A stretch of DNA of 64,000 nt, from contig JAFZBN010000015.1 in assembly GCA_017561715.1 (NCBI GenBank), positions 372,001-436,000 on the forward strand, written 5' to 3'. Below are positions 40,839 to 49,300 of the stretch, one piece after another (within the stretch, counting starts at the first letter, position 1; each line of letters opens with the position of its first letter). The position numbers were made by a program, and so were the translations under genes. The notes beneath the pieces were generated by a model, which was not told the origin of the DNA, did no database searches, and was given only the letters and a program-made list of their open reading frames with translations. This DNA is from Clostridiales bacterium. GTDB lineage: Bacteria > Bacillota > Clostridia > Saccharofermentanales > Saccharofermentanaceae.

Positions 40839-42239
40839 ATGGTACATTATGTGAGTCTCTACATCGATCCGGGTACGGGTGGAATGCTTTTCACCGTGCT
40901 TTTTGCCATATTCGGCGTCGTCTTTTTCTCCGCGAGAGCCGCTTACGACAAGATAAAATTCAGGATCTCCGGCGGCAAACAGGCCAAGATCAGTAAAGAG
41001 AAGATACCGCTCGTCATCTTTTCCGACCACAAAAGATACTGGACGACATTTGAGCCGATCGTCGATGAGCTCGAGAAGAGACAGCAGAAGACCATCTACT
41101 TCACCTGTTCTGAGGACGATCCGGCGCTTTCCAAAAAATACGAACACATCACCTGCGAATATATCGGCGAAGGCAACAAGGCGTTTGCCAAGCTCAACGT
41201 CCTGAACGCGTCCGTCGTTTTGTCGACGACGCCGAGCCTTGACGTTTTCCAGTGGAAGCGAAGTCAAAACGTCAACTGCTATATCCACATCCCGCACGCC
41301 GCCAGCGACATCACGCTCTATCGTATGTTCGGCATTGACCACTACGACGCGTTCATTCTTTCCGGCGAGTATCAGGAGAAGCAGATCCGAAAGCTCGAGG
41401 AGCTCCGAGACATTAAGCCCCGAGACATCGAGCTTTGCGGCATTCCGTACATGGACGAGATGAAGAAGCGCCTCGAGAATCAGAAGAGCGCACCCGAGCA
41501 GGATCAAACGGATCACGAGCAGCCGGAGCACGAGCGGACCGTCCTTCTCGCGCCGTCCTGGGGTGAAAGCGGCATCCTTTCGAGATTCGGCGAGAAACTC
41601 ATCGACTCTCTCATCGCGACCGGCTACAAGGTCATCGTAAGACCGCATCCGCAGTCTTTTACTTCGGAAAAAGCACTGGTCGACAAACTTATGGAGAAAT
41701 ATAACGACACATCGAAGATCACCTGGAACAGGGACAATGACAACTTTGACGTGCTCAATACTTCGGACATCCTGATCTCCGATTTTTCGGGCGTCATGTT
41801 CGACTACGCGCTCGTTTTCGATAAGCCGATCCTCTATACGAAAACAGAGGAATTCAAGAAGAACCCGTATGACGCGTTCTGGATCGACGAGCCGCTCTGG
41901 ACATTTGAGATCCTGCCGTCTCTGGGTCTTGAGCTCAACGATGAAAATGCCGATCACGTTAAGGACCTGATCGACAAGTGCATCGAGGATTCTTCGTTTG
42001 CCGAAGGTCGTGAAAAAGCTAGATCCGAGACATGGGTACATATCGGTGAGGGCGCTTCCCGTTCCGTCGATTTCATCGTAAAAAAGCTCGATGAAGTCAA
42101 GGCGCAGATCGCTGCCGAAAAAGAGGCAACGGCGCAGGCCAAGGCAAAAAAGAAAAAGCGCAGCAAAAAAGTAAAAAAGGCCGAGGCAGAGGCATCCTCT
42201 GAAAAGCCGGCCTCCGCATCGGAAGAAAAGGAGGTGTGA
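40839..42239 (+). CDS. CDP-glycerol glycerophosphotransferase-like protein, copy 1
   Basis: The 466-residue protein has a hydrophobic N-terminal segment (YIDPGTGGMLFTVLFAIFGV) and a GT-B-like TagB/TagF domain. Landmarks are IIFTCSEDDPALSKKY-type acceptor strands, WGESGILSRFGEKL, IVRPHPQSF and ISDFSGVMFDYALVFDKPI, the last matching the SDYSS-type motif of the family. A Lys/Glu/Ala-rich tail of about 50 residues follows. The ATG at 40839 follows AGAGG. It is paired with the YidC-sulfatase fusion 6 bp on. A role in polyol-phosphate polymer assembly is inferred. Confidence 0.8.
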   Translation: MVHYVSLYIDPGTGGMLFTVLFAIFGVVFFSARAAYDKIKFRISGGKQAKISKEKIPLVIFSDHKRYWTTFEPIVDELEKRQQKTIYFTCSEDDPALSKKYEHITCEYIGEGNKAFAKLNVLNASVVLSTTPSLDVFQWKRSQNVNCYIHIPHAASDITLYRMFGIDHYDAFILSGEYQEKQIRKLEELRDIKPRDIELCGIPYMDEMKKRLENQKSAPEQDQTDHEQPEHERTVLLAPSWGESGILSRFGEKLIDSLIATGYKVIVRPHPQSFTSEKALVDKLMEKYNDTSKITWNRDNDNFDVLNTSDILISDFSGVMFDYALVFDKPILYTKTEEFKKNPYDAFWIDEPLWTFEILPSLGLELNDENADHVKDLIDKCIEDSSFAEGREKARSETWVHIGEGASRSVDFIVKKLDEVKAQIAAEKEATAQAKAKKKKRSKKVKKAEAEASSEKPASASEEKEV

Positions 42240-42245
42240 TCGGAT

Positions 42246-45029
42246 ATGTCATTTCTTTCCGCGATCTATAACATCACGATCACGCCGATCGAGTACCTTC
42301 TGGAAATCATTTTCATGGTCGCTAACCGCGTAATCGGAAACACGGGCCTTGCGATCATCTTCCTAAGTCTTACCGTAAACTTCCTCATACTGCCGCTTTA
42401 CATCCGTGCGGATGAGCTGCAGAACGAAGAACGCGAGATCCAGAAAAAGATGGCGTTCCATATCAAAAACATCAAGAAGACGTTTAAAGGAAACGAGCAG
42501 TTCCTGATGCTGCAGGAATACTACCGCATCAACAACTACAAGCCCGTTTACGCGCTGAAGAGCACGACTTCGCTTCTTCTTCAGATCCCGTTCTTTATCG
42601 CTGCGTATAACCTGCTTTCGAATATGAGCAGCCTGCAGGGCATGTCCTTCTGGTTCATCAAGGATCTCGGAAAAGCAGACTCCACATTCATGATCGGATC
42701 TTTCGCGGTCAATATCCTTCCGATCCTGATGACGCTGATCAATATCGTTTCGGGCATCATCTACACCAAAGGTCATCCGATCAAGGAAAAGATCCAGATC
42801 TACGGACTGGCGCTTATTTTCCTGGTGCTCCTTTATAACTCTCCGGCGGGACTTGTTTTCTACTGGCTCCTCAACAACGTCTTCTCCCTTCTGAAGAATA
42901 TCTTCTACAAGCTCAAGGATCCGAAGAAAGCACTTTCCGTGCTCTTTTCGATCAGCGGCATAGTCATTGCCATCCATACGTACACGAGATCCGATATCGG
43001 CTTAAGGCAGAAATCGCTTCTTTGCATCTGCTGCCTTCTTCTTCAGATCCCGCTCTTATCGGGTCTTTCGAAAAAGGAGCGAAAAGCACGTCCGAAGGAC
43101 TATATCGTTTTTTTCTGCGGCGCGCTTTTCTTAACTCTTGTCACGGGCTTTCTCATCCCGTCCGCCGTCATCAGTGACTCCACTCAGGAATTCTACGATT
43201 CATTCCATCTTTCCGATCCGATGCTCTACGTCATTCGGACATTGTTCGTCGCTTTCGGAATATTCGTACTCTGGGGAAGCATTTTCTATTTCTTCATGAG
43301 CGACCGCATCAAGTCCTTTTTCAGCGACGGCATCTGGATCATGAGCGGAGTGGCGATCATCAACTACATGCTGTTCGGAAAGAACCTCGGCATCCTCTCT
43401 TCCAATCTCCGATACGATGAGCAGCCTGTTTTTTCGAAGAATGAGTATCTGATCAATGCCTTCGCGGTCCTTGGCGCGGTGCTTGTCCTGCATGTGCTTT
43501 ACACGAAGTTTCATAAGATCGCCCGAGGTGTCCTTATCGCAGGCATCATCACGATCAGCGTTCTTTGCTTAAAGAACTTCATCGCCATTGAAGAAACCTA
43601 CCTCTACGACACGTCTTTCTTCACGCGTTATGTTTCGGGAAAAGAACCTTCCTTCCAACTCAGCAAGGACGGCCAGAACGTGATCGTCATTATGCTTGAC
43701 CGCGCCGTCGGCCCGGAGGTTCCGTACATCATGCAGGAAAAACCCGAACTTGCCGAAAAGTTCGACGGATTCACCTATTACCAGAACACGATCAGTTTCG
43801 GCGGTCACACGAACATCGGCGCGCCACCGCTTTTCGGAGGATATGAGTATACTCCGGCGGAGATGAATAAAAGAGACACCGAGCTTCTCGAGGACAAGCA
43901 TAACGAAGCTCTGAAAGTGATGCCGGTGCTTTTCGCGGAGAACGGATACGACGTCACGATCTGCGATCCGCCGTACGCGGGATATTCCTGGAATCCGGAC
44001 CTTTCGATCTATGACGACTATCCGGAGTTCAACTGCTACAACACGGACGGCTATTTCGACTATTTCAACGGGTCGGAAGAATCCGTCGAGCTCATGTCGC
44101 GTGTGGACGAAGTCCGAAACAGAGACTTCTTCTTCTACTCGCTGACCAAGATCTCTCCTTTGGTCCTCCATCACACGCTTTACAACAACGGCGTCTATAA
44201 TGACTCAAATGCCGGTGGTAACGGCAATATCGTCGCTTCGATCCAGGAACACGACGGCATTTCGAAAAGCACCGGTTACGATCCGGATTTCCTGAAGTCG
44301 TTCGCGGTCCTGACACACCTTAAGGATATGACCAAGGTCTCAGAGGGCCCGCAGGACACGTTCCTCATGATGGCCAACGACACGACGCATGCGCACTGCC
44401 TCCTGCAAAAGCCGGATTACGAGCCTGCTCTTGTCGTTGACAATTCCGAGTACGATGTAGATCTGAAAAAACAGCCGCAGTATATGTACGAAGGAAGAAG
44501 ACTCAAGCTTCGAAGCTACACGCAGGTATCCCATTATCACGTCAACATGGCGACATTGCTGCAGCTTGGCGAATGGTTCGACTATTTGAGGGAAATGGGC
44601 GTTTACGACAACACCAGGATCATCCTCGTTTCCGACCACGGATATAACCTCGACGGCTTCAACCTTTTGTGCCACGCGTTCAGGATGGACGGTGACAGAG
44701 CCGCGAGCTTCGACGAAGATGTCGAGCTTTACATGCCGCTTCTTATGGTCAAAGACTTTAACGCCACGGGCTTTACGATCAGCAAGGACTTCATGACCAA
44801 TGCCGATACCCCGACACTTGCGACAGAAGGCCTGATCGAAGATCCGACCAATCCGTTTACCGGAAAGCCCATCAATTCCGACGCGAAAGACGGACCGCAG
44901 AAGGTTCTTTCGACCGATCACTGGAGCATCTACGTCAATAACGAGGAAAAGTTCATGGAGGACTCGTGGTTCACGGTCGAGGACGATCCCTACAAGATAA
45001 AGAACTGGAAGTATGTCGGAGAGGGTTAA
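42246..45029 (+). CDS. YidC/Oxa1 domain fused to a sulfatase (LTA-synthase-like) domain, copy 1
   Basis: The 927-residue protein has an N-terminal YidC/Oxa1-like module (about 1-225: LLLQIPFFIAAYNLL and NSPAGLVFYWLLNNVFSLL match the insertase), then about seven more TM segments (to about 465), then an external alkaline-phosphatase/sulfatase fold. That fold has VIVIMLDRAVG (metal Asp about 485), SFGGHTNIG (candidate nucleophile Thr about 522) and ILVSDHGYN (Asp/His about 797-798). The usual YidC groove arginine is Asn45. It resembles phosphoglycerol transferases in the second half. The glycerophosphotransferase-like gene is 6 bp upstream. Confidence 0.85.
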   Translation: MSFLSAIYNITITPIEYLLEIIFMVANRVIGNTGLAIIFLSLTVNFLILPLYIRADELQNEEREIQKKMAFHIKNIKKTFKGNEQFLMLQEYYRINNYKPVYALKSTTSLLLQIPFFIAAYNLLSNMSSLQGMSFWFIKDLGKADSTFMIGSFAVNILPILMTLINIVSGIIYTKGHPIKEKIQIYGLALIFLVLLYNSPAGLVFYWLLNNVFSLLKNIFYKLKDPKKALSVLFSISGIVIAIHTYTRSDIGLRQKSLLCICCLLLQIPLLSGLSKKERKARPKDYIVFFCGALFLTLVTGFLIPSAVISDSTQEFYDSFHLSDPMLYVIRTLFVAFGIFVLWGSIFYFFMSDRIKSFFSDGIWIMSGVAIINYMLFGKNLGILSSNLRYDEQPVFSKNEYLINAFAVLGAVLVLHVLYTKFHKIARGVLIAGIITISVLCLKNFIAIEETYLYDTSFFTRYVSGKEPSFQLSKDGQNVIVIMLDRAVGPEVPYIMQEKPELAEKFDGFTYYQNTISFGGHTNIGAPPLFGGYEYTPAEMNKRDTELLEDKHNEALKVMPVLFAENGYDVTICDPPYAGYSWNPDLSIYDDYPEFNCYNTDGYFDYFNGSEESVELMSRVDEVRNRDFFFYSLTKISPLVLHHTLYNNGVYNDSNAGGNGNIVASIQEHDGISKSTGYDPDFLKSFAVLTHLKDMTKVSEGPQDTFLMMANDTTHAHCLLQKPDYEPALVVDNSEYDVDLKKQPQYMYEGRRLKLRSYTQVSHYHVNMATLLQLGEWFDYLREMGVYDNTRIILVSDHGYNLDGFNLLCHAFRMDGDRAASFDEDVELYMPLLMVKDFNATGFTISKDFMTNADTPTLATEGLIEDPTNPFTGKPINSDAKDGPQKVLSTDHWSIYVNNEEKFMEDSWFTVEDDPYKIKNWKYVGEG

Positions 45030-45121
45030 GATCCGCTTTCATTGCAATTATATATAGTTAGTTATAAAATATTTGTTTGGGAATGGCCGCGCGAACGCAA
45101 ATTGCCATTCTGGAGGGTTTT

Positions 45122-46468
45122 GTGACTAATCATATGGTTCTTTACATCGATCCGGGCACGGGAGGCATGCTCTTCACCGTCTTATTCGCGATGTTCGGTG
45201 TTTTCTTTTTCTCTGTTCACGCACTTGTCAACAAGATGATGTTCCATGTCAGTGCCGGTAAACAGGCCAAAAACTCCGGCGAGAAATACCCGCTCGTGAT
45301 CTTTTCCGACCATAAGAGATACTGGAACACCTTCGAACCGATCGTCGAAGAACTGGAAAAACAGAAGCAGAAGACCGTGTATATGACCTGCTCCGAAGAC
45401 GATCCGGCGTTTTCCAAGAACTACGAATATATCAAATGCGAATACATCGGCGAAGGCAACAAGGCTTTTGGCAAGCTCAATGTCCTCAATGCCTCTGTCT
45501 GCTTTTCGACGACTCCGAGCCTTGACGTTTTCCAGTGGAAGCGCAGCAAGAACGTCGACTGCTATATCCACATCATGCACGCGGCCAAGGACATCACGAT
45601 GTACAGAATGTTTGGCACCGACCATTACGATTCCTTTATCCTTTCGGGCGAGCTTCAGGTCAAGCAGATCCGCCAGCTCGAGGAGATGCGCGGGCTCCCG
45701 GAACGAGACTACGACTTAAGCGGCGTGCCTTATCTCGACGAGATGAAAAAGCGCGTAGATTCGGCAGATCCCGTTCCTCCGCATGAGAGAACGGTGCTTC
45801 TCGCGCCGTCGTGGGGCGAGAGCGGCATCCTTTCAAGATTCGGTGAAAAGTTCATCGATGCCCTGATCTCTACAGGATATAAGATCATCGTAAGGCCTCA
45901 CCCGCAGTCTTTTACTTCGGAAAAAGAACTGATCGACCGCCTGATGAATAAATACAGTGACACATCGAAGGTCACCTGGAATTCCGATATCGACAACTTC
46001 GACGTCCTGATGCAGTCCGATATCCTGATCTCGGATTATTCCGGCGTCATGTTCGAATTCGCGATGGTCTTCGATAAGCCCATCATCTACACGGATACCA
46101 AGTTCGACCCGCGTCCTTACGATGCCGACTGGATCGAAGAGACGCCCTGGACCTTCAGTATCCTGCCGTCCTTAGGTCCTGAACTCAATGACGAAAACGC
46201 CGATAAGATCAAGGAACTGATCGATACATGCATCGATGACAAGTCCTACCTCGAAGGCCGTGAAAAAGCCCGTCAGGACATCTGGGTCAACATCGGTGAG
46301 AGCGCCAAAAGATCCGCTGACTTTATCATCAAGAAAGTCAACGAGATCGAGGACGCGGCAGCGAAAAAGGCGATGCAGGATAAAATCGAGAAAAAGAAAC
46401 AGCTCGAGGAGAAAATGAAGAAAACCGCGAAGAAGCCTGCCCGTAAAGACAAGGAGGTGAAAGCATAA
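45122..46468 (+). CDS. CDP-glycerol glycerophosphotransferase-like protein, copy 2
   Basis: The 448-residue paralogue of the 40839 gene is strongly conserved: VLYIDPGTGGMLFTVLFAMFGV, SEDDPAFSKNYEYIKCEYIG, WGESGILSRFGEKFIDALI, IVRPHPQSFTSEKE and ISDYSGVMFEFAMVFDKPI, with a Lys-rich tail. The GTG start is chosen because GGAGG lies 5-6 nt before; an ATG four codons on has no site of its own. Its stop overlaps the next start (TAATG). The function inferred is the same as copy 1. Confidence 0.8.
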   Translation: MTNHMVLYIDPGTGGMLFTVLFAMFGVFFFSVHALVNKMMFHVSAGKQAKNSGEKYPLVIFSDHKRYWNTFEPIVEELEKQKQKTVYMTCSEDDPAFSKNYEYIKCEYIGEGNKAFGKLNVLNASVCFSTTPSLDVFQWKRSKNVDCYIHIMHAAKDITMYRMFGTDHYDSFILSGELQVKQIRQLEEMRGLPERDYDLSGVPYLDEMKKRVDSADPVPPHERTVLLAPSWGESGILSRFGEKFIDALISTGYKIIVRPHPQSFTSEKELIDRLMNKYSDTSKVTWNSDIDNFDVLMQSDILISDYSGVMFEFAMVFDKPIIYTDTKFDPRPYDADWIEETPWTFSILPSLGPELNDENADKIKELIDTCIDDKSYLEGREKARQDIWVNIGESAKRSADFIIKKVNEIEDAAAKKAMQDKIEKKKQLEEKMKKTAKKPARKDKEVKA

Positions 46469-49218
46469 TGTCATTTCTGTCATTTCTTTACCACCTTCTG
46501 ATCACACCGCTGATGCTTCTTTTCGAAGTCATCTACACGATCGCCTATAAACTCATCGGCAACGCCGGCTTTTCGATCATCGTGCTTTCGATCGCCGTAA
46601 ACTTCCTGGTCCTTCCGCTTTATAGAAGAGCGGACGAGCTTCAGGCCGAAGAACGTGATATCCAGGCAAAGATGGCCTATCGCGTCAAGAGGATCAAGCA
46701 GACATTTAAAGGAAACGAACAGTTCCTGATGCTGCAGGAATACTACCGCATCAACAACTATAAGCCGATCTACGCGCTGAAGAGTTCGGCATCGCTCCTT
46801 CTTCAGATCCCGTTCTTCATCGCGGCCTACCGGCTTCTTTCCGGCATGCAGGGTCTTCAGGGCATGTCGTTCGGATTCATCAAGGATCTCGGAAAAGAAG
46901 ACGCGACCTTCATGATCGGATCTTTCGCGGTCAATATCCTTCCGATCCTGATGACCCTGATCAACGTCATCTCCGGTATCCTTTACACCAAAGGACATCC
47001 GGTGAAGGAAAAGATCCAGGTCTACGGACTTGCGCTCGTATTCCTCGTTCTTCTCTATCACTCGCCGGCAGGACTTGTCTTCTACTGGCTTTTGAACAAC
47101 GTATTCTCGCTTATCAAGAACATCTTCTATAAGCTCAAGGAGCCGAAGAAGATCCTCTTCCGGATCTTTGCCGTCGTAGGCGTTGCGATCCTGATCCATA
47201 CGCTCATAAGAAATGACCTCGACGTCCGTCAGAAGATCGTCCTTTCGATCGGATGCGTCCTTCTGATGCTGCCGTTCCTCCTTTCCTTCAAAAAGAGCGA
47301 GAAGGAGAAAAAAGCACGTCCGAAGGATCTTCTTACCTTCCTGTTCGGCGCGCTCTTCCTGACGATCCTTACGGGCATCGTGATCCCGTCTGCCGTCATC
47401 AGTTCTTCCACCGAAGAATTCTTCAGCATCATTAAGCTTTCCAATCCGACAAATTACGTATTGCGCTCAGCCATCGTCGCCGCCGGCACATGGATCGTCT
47501 GGGGAAGTATCTTCTACTTCTTCATGAGCGATCGCAGCAAGTCCTTTTTCAGCGACGTCGTATGGATCTTAAGCGGAACGGCGATCCTCAACTACATGCT
47601 GTTCGGAAAGCACCTCGGCATACTGTCATCCAGCCTTCAGTACGAGAACGCCCCGTCTTTCGCAATATCAGAGTACCTGATCAATACCCTCGCCGTCCTG
47701 GGCGTCGCTGTTGTCCTGCATCTGGTATATACGCATTTCCATAAGATCTCCAGGATCTGCCTGATCGCGGGCTGCGTCGCGCTTGTCCCGATCTCCATGT
47801 CAAATGTACAGATCATCAATATCATCTACGACGCAAAGACGGAATATTACTTCAATTATGTCTACGGAAAAGAACCTTCCTTCGAACTGAGCAAGGACGG
47901 TCAAAATGTCGTCGTCCTGATGATCGACCGTGCGCTCGGTCCGCAGGTCCCGTATATCATGAACGAAAAACCGGAACTGGTCGAAAAGTTCGACGGTTTC
48001 ACCTACTACCCGAATACGATCTCCTTCGGTGGTCACACGAATATGGCGGCTCCGGCGCTTTTCGGCGGGTATGAATATACGCCTGACCGAATCAACCAGA
48101 GAAGCAGTGAAAAGCTCGCGGAAAAGCACGATGAGGCCTTGAAAGTCATGCCGGTTCTTTTCGGCGAGAACGGATATCAGGTAACGATCTGTGATCCGAA
48201 GTACGCGGGATATTCCTGGGAGCCGGATCTGTCGATCTATGACGACTATCCGGATTTCAAATGCTATAACACGACCGGATACTTCGACTATTTCGAAGGT
48301 CAGGAAGACGCGGATACGGTCCTCGGCCGCATCGACAATGTACGTGACCGCAATTTCTTCTTCTTCTCCCTGACGAAGATCTCCCCGCTTCTTCTGCAGG
48401 ATACGATCTACGACGGAGGCGTGTATAACGAGGCGAGATCCGCCGAAGGCACCGTCACGAATGCCACGGTCCAGGGCGTTTCCGGCACGTCGAAAAGCTA
48501 CGGCTACAACGCGGATTTCTTAAGCGCCTACGCCGCGCTTCAGCATTTGGACGATATGACGAGGATCGTGGATGGGGATCAGGATACCTTCCTCATGATG
48601 ACCAACGATACGACCCATAACGAGTGCCTGCTTCAGGAACCGGGTTACACGCCGGAAGTCATCGTCGACAACACCGAATACGACGCCGAACACGCGGACC
48701 GTTTCACTTTAAACGGAGTCACGCTGGATATGTCCCAGCCGATCCAGATCGCCCATTACCACATCAACATGGCCGCGTTCCTCCAGCTTGGAGAATGGTT
48801 CGATTACTTGCGAGAGATGGGCGTTTATGACAACACCAGGATCATCCTCGTTTCCGACCACGGCTACGACATCAATACACTTGGTGTATCTTGCAATGAC
48901 GAAGATATGGAAAGCTACATGCCGCTTCTGATGTTCAAGGACTTTAACGCCACGGGCTTTACGGTCGTCGAGGATTTCATGACAAACGCCGACACACCGA
49001 CGCTCGCGACATCGGGACTTATCGAAAACCCGACCAACCCGTTTACCGGACATTCGATCGATTCGCTCCTCAAGGACGGCCCGCAGCTCATCCTGTGCTC
49101 TGAAAATTGGAATACATATAAGAATAACGGTAATACCTTTCTGCCGGGCAAATGGTTCCGCTTCGACGGCATCGATCCTCATGACTCGGACAACTGGTCG
49201 TACGTCGACGAGCACTGA
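46468..49218 (+). CDS. YidC/Oxa1 domain fused to a sulfatase (LTA-synthase-like) domain, copy 2
   Basis: The 916-residue paralogue of the 42246 gene has the same order: YidC-like module (Asn45 again in place of the groove Arg), a multi-TM middle, and an external sulfatase fold with VVVLMIDRALG (Asp about 487), SFGGHTNMA and ILVSDHGYD. Much of the sulfatase core is nearly identical to copy 1; divergence is greatest in the middle TM part and in the loop with AEGTVTNATVQG. It is translationally coupled to the preceding gene and ends before the shared terminator at 49265. Confidence 0.85.
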   Translation: MSFLSFLYHLLITPLMLLFEVIYTIAYKLIGNAGFSIIVLSIAVNFLVLPLYRRADELQAEERDIQAKMAYRVKRIKQTFKGNEQFLMLQEYYRINNYKPIYALKSSASLLLQIPFFIAAYRLLSGMQGLQGMSFGFIKDLGKEDATFMIGSFAVNILPILMTLINVISGILYTKGHPVKEKIQVYGLALVFLVLLYHSPAGLVFYWLLNNVFSLIKNIFYKLKEPKKILFRIFAVVGVAILIHTLIRNDLDVRQKIVLSIGCVLLMLPFLLSFKKSEKEKKARPKDLLTFLFGALFLTILTGIVIPSAVISSSTEEFFSIIKLSNPTNYVLRSAIVAAGTWIVWGSIFYFFMSDRSKSFFSDVVWILSGTAILNYMLFGKHLGILSSSLQYENAPSFAISEYLINTLAVLGVAVVLHLVYTHFHKISRICLIAGCVALVPISMSNVQIINIIYDAKTEYYFNYVYGKEPSFELSKDGQNVVVLMIDRALGPQVPYIMNEKPELVEKFDGFTYYPNTISFGGHTNMAAPALFGGYEYTPDRINQRSSEKLAEKHDEALKVMPVLFGENGYQVTICDPKYAGYSWEPDLSIYDDYPDFKCYNTTGYFDYFEGQEDADTVLGRIDNVRDRNFFFFSLTKISPLLLQDTIYDGGVYNEARSAEGTVTNATVQGVSGTSKSYGYNADFLSAYAALQHLDDMTRIVDGDQDTFLMMTNDTTHNECLLQEPGYTPEVIVDNTEYDAEHADRFTLNGVTLDMSQPIQIAHYHINMAAFLQLGEWFDYLREMGVYDNTRIILVSDHGYDINTLGVSCNDEDMESYMPLLMFKDFNATGFTVVEDFMTNADTPTLATSGLIENPTNPFTGHSIDSLLKDGPQLILCSENWNTYKNNGNTFLPGKWFRFDGIDPHDSDNWSYVDEH

Positions 49219-49264
49219 TCCCGCGGCAAAAGCACCGGTCCCTAACTGAATAATCTGAGAATTA

Positions 49265-49300
49265 AAAAGTGGCGGTCATTCTTTTATGACCGTCACTTTT
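49265..49300. terminator. Shared convergent terminator overlapping a stop codon
   Basis: AAAAGTGGCGGTCAT (49265-49279) and ATGACCGTCACTTTT (49286-49300) pair with one mismatch. The last codons and stop of the minus-strand gene lie inside the hairpin. T-runs follow on both strands. Confidence 0.85.

Noticed and set aside
40650..42041. Long minus-strand open frame (about 463 codons)
   Set aside because: It is antisense to the glycerophosphotransferase-like gene, with no motifs and no ribosome site.
46202..46210. GATAAGATC inside a glycerophosphotransferase-like gene
   Set aside because: It encodes Asp-Lys-Ile in a conserved part of the protein and has no array around it.
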